Assembly (NCBI GenBank): GCA_903813345.2
Contig: CAIIXF020000001.1
Coordinates: 54,827,885 to 54,891,884 of the forward strand
Direction: 5' to 3'
Source of the DNA: Owenia fusiformis
Lineage: Eukaryota; Annelida; Polychaeta; Sabellida; Oweniidae
Length of the DNA: 64,000 nucleotides
Below are positions 1-9,053 of the stretch, in pieces. Made by a program: the position numbers and the translations under genes. Numbering within the stretch: the first letter of the stretch is position 1; each line of letters begins with the position of its first letter. The notes below the pieces were generated by a model. That model had not been told where the DNA came from and searched no databases. It saw only the letters and a program-made list of their open reading frames with translations.

Positions 1-3000
1 TCCTCAACAAGAGAAGTTTGAAGTTTGATGATATCCTCAGATAAATTCTTGGTCACTCTGCCCATTTTTTCTGAAGAAGATGCAATCCTGTCTCTTATGG
101 TACTTCCAGTAATATCCCTCCCTTTATAATTACTTTGACCTTTGAGCAATCCAGACCTACTTTTTCTCCAGAGTCGTTGCCTATTCCAATATACTTGTTG
201 TTTAGGTTTTTTCCAAACTGTTTTTCTGTATTTATTGAATCTTTTATAATGTTTGCCTTGCTTCTTTAATTTTCTATGTTTTCTTTTCAAATATGTTGAA
301 TAATGTTTTTCCCTATCTGCAGTTCTTTTAAATCTTTCTGGAATGACATGCCATCTATCTTTGAACGAGTACATTCTCATGCTGTCATTGTTGCTCAAAT
401 GTTCAACATTTTGCTCTGTAATCAAAGATAAAATTCAATAAAAGTGACATATATCATTTAAAAACAATGGTAGCAGAACTAACTGTTTTACTAAGAAGTT
501 TTATTGTCAGGTTCTTTTGACCATCATTAGAAACCTTTAAAATACTAAAATCAATGTAAAATTATGTCCTCATACCAGTCTGAAATTATCTTTGTAAAGA
601 AAACATGACTGGCTACAGGCTAGTTTTCAAGCATTTTTCATATTAAAAGCATCAAGAAAGGTTTTATGGTTGCTTTTATAATAAATGACACATGGTATTT
701 GATATCAGTGATGTGTCTTAGTATTTGTTCTGCAAAAATCAGTTGAAACAGGGTGTAGTATTGCTAATTTTGCTATATTTTTGTTCTCTTGCTTTTTTTG
801 TAATGAAACTCTGACAACATAAGGAATATATATCAGACCTTATTCTAAAAACATTAGAGAATTTTCATTATACGTATTGATTCTACTTATACGGATATGT
901 ATACGTATGTTTATAAGTATAAGTTACAGATTAAAATCATGTTTTGTTATAAGTATAACATTAGAAACTTATATCAGGTTTGACCTACCGTTGAACCTTT
1001 GTATTCCGATTAAATAACATCAACAACGGCCGGTATAATGGACATAAAGTTCTAACACTATGTCACTGGGTGTTATGAATATCAATAATGTATGCGAGAC
1101 AATGAAAAAAAAGATAAGGTAACTTCTTACTTATAAACCCTGTTCTAACTGTAAAAAACGTATAGCCTAACGAATAGAGAGCGCAAGTTGTGATGACGTA
1201 TTACACAAAAGCCATACGTATAAGTATAAGTATAAGGGGGCCAATTACGTATAACGAAAATTCTCTATTTCCTGACAATCAACTTAGTTTTGACAAAGTT
1301 ATGGTTATTAGGGTAACCACTATCATAGGTATGCGGAGCAAAGTTCTGACATCACTTTAGGACAACATTTTGAATGCTGAAAGCGCTATCATGCATTACT
1401 GTTTAACTCTTGGAATGCAGTACAGTTACAAATAATCCATTCCATTCCAGAGTCACTTTCTGATCCATCTTCATTTCACAGGCCCAGGAAAAAAAATTAT
1501 TTCAAAATCATGCAGTTTTTCGCCATTCTGAGGACATTTCAAGTGATTTGGGCCAAAGTTCTGTAAAACCTCTTTAATTTTGGAAAAGTGGCACGGGCTT
1601 GACTTCAAGAGATGCTCAAAGTAGGCAGTATATTCCTGTCAGATGTACTTTTCATATTGAGATGGCATAGCTCTTGATTAGATAATACTCACGGTGTTAT
1701 AGCATGACAGATACGACAAGGCAATTGGCCAAATTTTGCGGTAACGATAACAAAACATGGCGGACGGGAAAGACAGCATGTCCTCTTTTTCGCCTGTAGG
1801 CAAGATTCACAGGTAAGCTTTCCTTTTCAACTAGTTCCATTCGGTGATGCATATGTGAATGGTTATAAAGATTGAGTTAAATCTGTCGTGTGGTCTACAA
1901 GAAGCAGAATATAAGCTGTAAACCTACCCGGCTGAGATTTCGAAGTTCATAATTTTTAGTCCTTTTTCGTGTTTTCTTAGTATATGTGCCTCAGAGCCAC
2001 TCACAATACTAACTGTACGTAAACTGTGTATAAACAAGCCATAAAATGACAAATGCAGAACAGAAATGTGGTGAATATTGTAGATAATAAGGTTTCAATC
2101 GCAAGGTCGTTAGACAGATACGTATGTATTGCATGATTTTTTATGGACAGCAACGCATTGTATTAGTTTTACATTAGATGTTAGCGGACGGTTACATGCA
2201 AGTTCCTGTCAAGTCGTAATAGCGGGCAAAATAGTGAAATATTGGACCTTGGGCCTGCGCCCCTTGGTCCAATATTTCATTTTATTCCATAGTTAGCATG
2301 ATATTCATAGGATAACATGTGAAAATAAAAACGGTATTTTTGTAATCAGTGGTAAAATATGATATTTTTGATAAATTTTCACTTAACCATAGCATACGGT
2401 TTTTTAGCCATGACATACGACGTCGTATGCGATGGTTTATGGATTTTTGCTACTTCAGACTCAAAACGAGGCTAAGTGTCAACATCGCCGGATCGTTTGG
2501 AAAATTCGAATTAAATGACTTAATTTCCGACGATTCTGATGATGATTTTAACTATGGAATAAAAAGAACATCCTGTGATTTACTCGTGATATTATTTTAA
2601 TCCACTCATGGTTATTGATATCTGCACTCTCGCTACGCTCGCTCGTGCAGATATCATATCCATTCGTGGATAAAAATCATATCACTCATAAATCATAGGA
2701 TATCCTATATTTATTATGCACCTCATTAAAATACTCAAATCTGATTGGTTCTTAGTTGCTTGTAATTTGGCAATACTCTGCTCTTTTCTGAAAACTGCCG
2801 GATATTTTTTTAATATCTGACCCTTTCGAGAAAAAGGGTCGGATATTTTTTTCAATGTTTATGCAACATTCCCACTTCAGAGTTTTATTTCTTAATAACT
2901 GGAGTACTACTTAAAGCTTACATCTGAAACTGGCGGAAAATAGAAGAAAAAAATGCACTTAACCAATCACAATTACCCTTATCATTCAAAAGTTACATAT

Positions 3001-6000
3001 AATTCTGCAAGAACGTCTCGAATAAATAAAAATTAAATTCCCGGGGCAAATATTTTCGTCCAGTGTAAGAATAAACTGGCCGGAAGTCGTCTGAGTTTTG
3101 TTGAAAGAAAAAATAAATAAATGTCAAAATAATGTCAACTAAACGACAGTTTAAGCCTGTACTCCAGTAAGTACTCCACTTAACTTTGATTGAGAGGTGC
3201 ATAATAAAACAAATACTGGATGATCAGGAGCTGGATATGGCCAGAATACCTATCCTCGAAAAAATATTGGGCTCGGCTTCCGCCTCGCCCAATATTTTTT
3301 CTCGAATAGGTATTCTGCCATATCCAGCTCCTGATCATCCAGTATTTGTTTAATATTGCCCTTTGAAATTACGTTATTACTATTATTACCACCGTTAATG
3401 CCCAGGGCTTAAATAGCAAATTTGAAATAGAAAATCTCACGCAATGAACGATACTGTACTCCGGGTAATGTTCGCGTGCGATTTAATTTCGCTTTGTTCG
3501 CTAATGTAGTAAAATCGCGAACATTTATCGTCGCAAAATTTGTCTTAAATCCCCGGGGATTTGACCCGGGCCTTTTGATATGTTTCGTTTGGTGAGAAAC
3601 GTTTCTTCCAGTGTTGTTGGGCGAAGGCCTAAAAACATTTTGAGTTGGCTTATTAGGCCATCAAAGGCAAGAACTGTTGACGACAATGATATCCTACGAA
3701 TTGAAGTTGAAAAAGCCATTCAAGAATATTCAAATAAATGCCCTAAACGTGGGAAATAAAAAACATTATTCGGATTCTGAATGGGCTAAAATAGCCCGAA
3801 TTGATTCACGATAATCGGAAAAAAATTTGTGCAATCTACGAAATGTCATCAACTCAAATCCGCGAAATTAAATAGCCGCAAAACTGCAATTTTGAAAAAT
3901 CGCGAAATTGTATAGCGTCGAAATTTACCCGGAGTACAGTATCACTTTTCCCGGGAAACATAGCCGGGCGGATAATGTCATTATTGCCCGACTAAAGTCA
4001 TTAACGCCCGACACAATATTGCTCACGTCAATATAGCAATCTAAATGCCTTCTCAACTAGTACTAAAACCCCTGGAACAGACCCTGCAAGGTGGTAATCA
4101 TACGATTTCATCTATTATAGCTTACAAAACTCAAATCCGGCTGAAAAACATCTCAATTTTGGATCACAAGCGATATAAAATGATTCGGTGTTACATATAT
4201 GAACGAGGTTCGCGTAACTGTCTATCAATTTTTGGCGTATCCGCAAATTCAAAATACATTATTATGGCTTGAGTAGAACATATTAAGTGGTTTACAATGC
4301 TTAATTGGCTTTGTATGATCGTATGTAGGTTACATTTATATACACCAAGGTTGTTGCGCAATGTAGAGCATGCCCTAACGAGGAAAGGAAACCAATTACT
4401 AAATTTTATGAAGTTTTGAATTTCAAACTCGACAGTTTTTCGCTTATTTCATGTTATCCATGGGCGTCGATTTGCAAAGACTACATGTACGTTCAAAATA
4501 AACATTACTGAATGCATCACCGAATGCGACGCTTACATAAATCTTTCATGCTTTAATTGATACGCAGTAGTAGAAAATAATGCACCTACCTTAGCTTTCT
4601 GTTTCATCGTGGCCATTTTATTGGATAAATCAGTGATCGTATTCGACTAACCTCGTTTTCAGAGGTGGCGTATCCGTCATGCTATAACACCGTGATACTA
4701 TAACACAAACTGACAACATTAGATTTTGACCATATCAAAAGTTTTTGTTCATCAAAAAGATGTTTATTTGATGTGTAACAATAATTCATCATGTAAACCC
4801 TTGAGGTTGCCGTAACCATAACTTTGTCAATACTGAGTTTATTGTCGAGATGTTTGAATAGATAAAGAAGGTCAGATTATGTTCATTATGTTGGGAATGA
4901 TTCATGAGGAACAAACCAAGAAAACAAAGTTATAGCAAAATGAGCAATACTTATTGAACAACCTGTACTTGGTCAAACAAGAAATTTTATGAGTCTGAAG
5001 AGAACTAAAAATGCATTATTTGAAGTTTAATCACATCAAACCAAAATCAAGACTTGCATTGAACAATAGGATTAAAGCCAAACGCCTGAAAATAATAGAA
5101 TCATTTGACCATATTGAGGCGGAATAGCTCCAAAAATATATATTGAGAATTAAACTCTTAGGTTGCAATATGGAAAGGAAACAGACAAAATTCAAATGTT
5201 AATGAATTTGAACCTATATGGCCCCATTTAAAGTTTGAAAATATCAATTATTCATCATCTATTCCATGGGCTTCTATTCATATATATTGGGTGTCCCAAA
5301 AAATGAACCGCTTTTTGAAAAGTAAAACCATAGTTTGTGAAAGTTTCATCCTAAATATATCATATATTAAAGACCTTTCTATTTAGTTCTAATAATTCAT
5401 AATTTTTTATAATTTGTTATCATAACTCACATTTTTACTCATTACTGCTTACCTGGAATTCTAGTTCCATCACCGTCACCAATATTGAGAACTCTTTCTG
5501 CAATCATTCCTTTGAATCTCAGAATCACTTGAAACCTAACTCCATCTCTCAGTTTATCAAGTGGGGCAGAGCAGGAAAGAGTGTCTCTGTAATGTATAAA
5601 ATGCTACTTAAAAATCAACATGATCTGAATTATAAATTCAGCATGAAACAAGCATATGTTGTGGATGATCTTTTCTTAAGATGTGTGAGTGGTAAAGTGT
5701 AAAAGTATAAAAGTTCAGGTAAGTCCTTAACTATTTCACCATTATGGTGTGAGGTTCCATATCTATCCGCCAAAAGGTAATGACCCTATATAGTCCATTT
5801 AAAAACTTGTGGTTTTGTTATAAATAACGCCATAGTTGGCTTCTAGGGTACCTAGTATGCCACTATTTGGCATCAAAATAAAGACGAGGAGTTCAACTTT
5901 CATTTGAATTACAAAAATAGCGATGTAGGTCAAAATAGTTCAGACGTGAGCATGTCAAATAAATGGACGCTGAAAAGTAACCTGACTCCCTATAATTTGA

Positions 6001-8021
6001 TGTAGATCAATCAAACCCCTATATGAACAGGTACATTTTGATATATAACACTATGGGGGGTTAGCGTTTTATAGTTGATCACAAACGCCATATGTGCAAA
6101 GTATTGTTCTGAATTTTCGAATTTGGTGTTGGATTACGGTACTCGCACCTTATACCCAAAAGTATTTAATGTATATGATATCACAATTTGCACTACTGAT
6201 ACAATAAATCAGAAACAAATTTTCTGTCAAATGGCACAATTTTGTCGGGTCACATGGTGAGCTCTATAAAAAGGAGGCAAAAGTAGGAGCAGGAACCAAT
6301 CAAAGGATTGAATTACCAGAGGCCAATAAAATAAATATAAGAATAAAATCATTCAAAATAGATATTGAATGTTGTTCATTATCAGTTCTTGAATTGTATT
6401 ACTGTAAACAACATTGAATCCAATATGCATATTGTGATTAATCTTGAAAATTTTGGTTAAAAAACCAAGAATTTTAACATTGCATCAATTGAGATTCGGC
6501 CCAAAAGTTTTGGAAAAGTCGAAAAAAGTATGGAAGAAAATGATTTAAATAATGTAAGTGTATAAATCAAAGTTATTACTTTGGAAAATTTTTCAATGAA
6601 TTCAAATTTGCTATTCAAGAGAAGGAAAAGCACTATAAAGTCTTTGGAGGTTTACATGTAATATGCAAATCTATTATAATCTCACAAATAACAAGAATTT
6701 AAGAATGATAAAATGAGAGGCCTATATACAGTAGATCCACTACTGAGTGATCCCCATATAATATATATACCTGCATGGCAGGAAAGATTGAAGTTGTCCT
6801 TTCTTAGAGCCTATAGACCAGTCGGCTTTAACTTTACTCCCATCTCCCTTGTCAATCTTCAGCTGGACATACGACTCATTAGAGAATGCCAATGATGCAC
6901 ATGGTACTGACAAACAATCCCCTGGAAAAGAAGAAATAAAATATTAACATTTTATAAGAGCAAACTATGAAGTCAACAGTACAAATCAACCATATTTTAA
7001 ACACAGATATTATATGAAAAGAACAAACCACAACTACGTCAAGTGAAAAGAGGAAGATAAAGTCAAGAGAGCAAGTCCAATGTACCAATACATCAAGTCA
7101 TACATGTACATACAGTAGTTCACGATGATAAAGCAAGCTGCACAGTGTTAACGTGAATAGAGTAAGCCACAGACAGATCAAGTGAATAAAGACAGAGTTA
7201 AAGTAAACTGTTTAATGGGGGTAAATAAAGCAAGCCACCATGACCAAGCCAAACAGGGTTATTAGTTTAAGAACAAGCTGACATACTGGGTAGCTAAGTC
7301 ATTACAGTGAGCAGAGCTACATGTAAACATTTTTAGGTACACTATATTCATCAATAATTGGGCTTATATTATGCTAATACTGAACTGCTTAAAAGTGTAA
7401 CTTTAGGCCCCCTTGCATATGAACGAATCCAAATTGCAGTCTTGCAAATTGGATAAATTGTCAATTCATCTGGGGATTGGGAACGTAAATATGCGAGCTG
7501 AAGCGCATCTTTGCACATGCTTCCAGAGCTATCCGAAGCTTTCCGAAGGGATACTTACACATACTAATCCTATTGAGGACAAATTTTACTCAAGTCCTCT
7601 TCGCAAGACTGCATTCAGCGGAACGTAGAACTCAATATAATAGCCTGGTCATAGGTCGAAGGGTTTTTATAACATCAAGAATTTCTGTACACCCAATAAG
7701 TCGAAGGTCAGAGGGTTTTTAGAGCATTCAATACCAAGTGTGCTACTGACCAAAACATATGGTGGTGTTACCTAAATCGGTTGTGTTGCAGATCTCAAGA
7801 CAGGGAGGAGATACATGTTCAGTAGGCCTAGAAGGTTTGGCTAGGGCCTATCGGGCAAGTGCTTCAAAAATGACTAACAAGTATGGCAAAGAGGCGAAAT
7901 AGAAATGTTTGCAGTACTAGTATGTGTTGCTATCTAATTACTTACCAATGAACTTGTTTTCACTTGCTACTACATCTACATTGAGTAAAAGAACGATCAC
8001 AATCAAAATCTCAAATTCCAT
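1..8021 (-). CDS. Secreted basic protein of unknown family, 5' four exons (partial, runs off left edge)
   Basis: Minus-strand coding exons: 8021-7946, 6921-6771, 5586-5453 and 415-1, continuing beyond the window. Acceptors end in CAG; donors are GTAAGT, GTATAT and GTAAGC. Phases run 1, 2, 1 and fit at every junction, giving about 255 residues. Exon 1 starts MEFEILIVIVLLLNVDVVAS, a typical signal peptide. Exons 2 and 3 encode a short module with four cysteines (DCLSVPC, FLPC, LSCSAP), alternating beta-type residues and one NES glycosylation site. Exon 4 is strongly basic (KRKHRKLKKQGKHYKR, KTVWKKPK) and then becomes helical and coiled-coil-like. I do not recognise the family. A secreted or matrix protein with a heparin-binding-like basic stretch is inference. 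Start choice rests on the signal peptide. The introns carry many repeats, described separately. It is divergent from LIG3. Confidence 0.8.
856..1266. mobile_element. MITE-like element with about 20-bp terminal inverted repeats
   Basis: The left end reads AGAGAATTTTCATTATACGT and the right end is its inverse with one mismatch (ACGTATAACGAAAATTCTCT). The interior near both ends has TATAAGTATAAG runs. A 3-bp ATT may be the target duplication. No coding capacity is visible. It lies in intron 3 of the secreted-protein gene. Confidence 0.6.
1481..1575. repeat. Partial copy of the repeat found at 29623-29834
   Basis: The stretch starting CAGGCCCAGG and running through TTTCAAAATCATGCAGTTTT matches the reverse complement of 29690-29770 with few changes. 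It is therefore a truncated member of that interspersed family. Confidence 0.6.
1757..1812 (+). other. Exon-like start (ATG to splice donor) just inside the left end of the transposon
   Basis: An ATG at 1757 opens 18 codons (MADGKDSMSSFSPVGKIH) and ends at a consensus donor AG|GTAAGC. It lies 67 bp inside the terminal repeat and points inward. No downstream exon was found. It may be the first exon of a lost transposon gene, a captured host exon, or chance. Confidence 0.35.
2235..2279. repeat. Small foldback hairpin
   Basis: Arms TGAAATATTGGACC and its exact inverse enclose a GC-rich loop (TTGGGCCTGCGCCCCTT). It resembles the two other foldbacks in this transposon in having a GC-rich centre between AT-rich arms. 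Confidence 0.6.
2600..2671. repeat. Foldback hairpin with CTCGCTACGCTCGCTCG loop
   Basis: Arms ATCCACTCATGG...GATATCTGCA are repeated in inverted orientation with a few mismatches around a loop made of CGCT/GCTC words. It belongs to the same structural class as 3207-3351. Confidence 0.6.
3207..3351. repeat. Long near-perfect foldback (about 64-bp arms)
   Basis: The left arm from AAACAAATACTGG through AAAAAATATTGGGC is matched by the right arm 3288-3351 with only two or three differences. The loop is TCGGCTTCCGCCTC. It is the strongest hairpin in the window and is probably a foldback or MITE insertion. Confidence 0.75.
3454..3939. mobile_element. TA-flanked MITE nested in the larger transposon
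   Basis: Terminal inverted repeats CTGTACTCCGGGTAA are flanked by TA on both sides (3452-3453 and 3940-3941), as in Tc1/mariner-type insertions. The interior is rich in TCGCGAA and GCGAAATT words and has no transposase. Confidence 0.6.
4590..4616 (-). other. Exon-like start (ATG to splice donor) just inside the right end of the transposon
   Basis: On the minus strand an ATG opens nine codons (MATMKQKAK) ending at donor AAG|GTAGGTG. It mirrors the exon-like start at 1757, so the two point toward each other. No second exon was found. Confidence 0.3.
6440..6700. repeat. Interspersed repeat, diverged copy of 63300-63540
   Basis: The two regions share ordered blocks: a GAAAAAGT word, TATTACT..GGAAAA, GAATTCAAAT, a TTTACATG/ATGCAAATCT block and AATCTCAC, in the same orientation and spacing. 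No coding capacity is seen. This copy lies in intron 2 of the secreted-protein gene. Confidence 0.5.
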
Positions 8022-8610
8022 TTTATTTCTCATAATCCATCATAGTCATACACATGAGTTTCTCTTGCACATATTCGATTTAGACTCAGGACAACACTGT
8101 ATCTTTCATTTTCAAATAAAAACCTCACATGTCCACTCAACAGCATGGACACGATCTGATCATGAAAATACTGAATCTTGGCCAATCAATCGATTCGCCA
8201 TTTTGAAATTAACTAAAATTTCATTCTCATAACTACCTCCTGTGACGTCAAAATCTACAATAAATGACGTCAAAATAAAATTGAAAATATTTTATTTCAA
8301 ATTTCGCGCGAAAGTTTTTGTGTAAAGTTATACAGAATTTTGAAGTTCATTGTGTCATTTTCATGATATGATATTTGGAATACTTACTTCGGGAATGTAG
8401 TTATTGGACATGTATCGAAACTGAAGGAAAATAACTCTCTCATTTTGGTGTATTTTGAGCAAAATATCGAGGAATATTCTCATCGTTTCCTCATGTTTAT
8501 CATAGCTCTTCAAATGTAGAGACTATAAACATTCCACCAGGTGGTGCTGTTTGACCTACATTCTATTTCCGGTGGTTCATTTCCGCTGTGAAAGTGCAGT
8601 CGTTTCGAAG
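8022..8610. promoter_or_regulatory. Divergent promoter region between the secreted-protein gene and LIG3, with LIG3 5' untranslated exon
   Basis: The minus-strand start is at 8021 and LIG3 lies on the plus strand. An ETS-like TTCCGG (8567-8572) sits just before a probable non-coding first LIG3 exon that ends at a donor (TCGAAG|GTAAAT, 8610). The matching acceptor is TTTTCAG at 8926. No clear TATA box is seen. Shared control of the two genes is inference. Confidence 0.45.
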
Positions 8611-8970
8611 GTAAATACAACTTATTTGACGATAATCGTAACATATAGAGTTAAAAAAGAAAATGCTTTAAAGTATATCATACTATAACCTAACATTTAA
8701 GTATTAGTATCATACCATCTGACTTATTATGTACTTTGTGCATTAGGCTGAATCTATGATTTTGTAAACAACAATGGCCGATGGGCATGGCTTGACTTGA
8801 AATGAAATAGTGGACTGGAACTTAAGAATTTTCAACTTTGCATGAGTCACGACTTCACAGGTCTGGTCTTGTTATTGTGCAATTGTAGTCAGTATCTAGT
8901 ATAAATAAAGAGTGTTTTATTTTCAGTTCGACTTTCTAAGCAGATTGTTCAATTCAAGACAGTCAAGCTC

Positions 8971-9003
8971 ATGGACTGGATTCTAGGCCTTATGACAAAG
9001 TAG
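8971..9003 (+). other. Upstream ORF in the LIG3 leader
   Basis: A 10-codon ORF (MDWILGLMTK, stop at 9001-9003) lies in the probable second leader exon, 50 bases before the mitochondrial start of LIG3. It could tune initiation between the two LIG3 starts. The role is inferred from position only. Confidence 0.4.
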
Positions 9004-9053
9004 TGTAAAGGCCACCGATTTACATAGGGCTTCAATATTTTGACAAAAAGTGG

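Larger units (their letters stand above)
1690..4694. mobile_element. 3.0 kb non-autonomous DNA transposon with Transib/RAG-like termini
   Basis: The ends are inverted repeats of about 26 bp starting CACGGTGTTATAGCATGAC, with one mismatch between copies. Both ends are flanked by the same 5-bp sequence ATACT (1685-1689 and 4695-4699), a perfect target duplication. A 5-bp duplication plus a CAC..TG terminal heptamer is the signature of the Transib superfamily, to which RAG1 and ProtoRAG elements belong. The vertebrate RSS heptamer is CACAGTG, one base different. No transposase ORF survives. The interior holds at least three foldback hairpins and a nested TA-flanked MITE, so much of its length is secondary insertion. 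Superfamily assignment is inference from termini only. Confidence 0.6.

Noticed and set aside
2349-2600. 83-codon plus-strand ORF inside the 3 kb transposon
   Set aside because: It runs through palindromic MITE-like sequence and shows no transposase or other motif.
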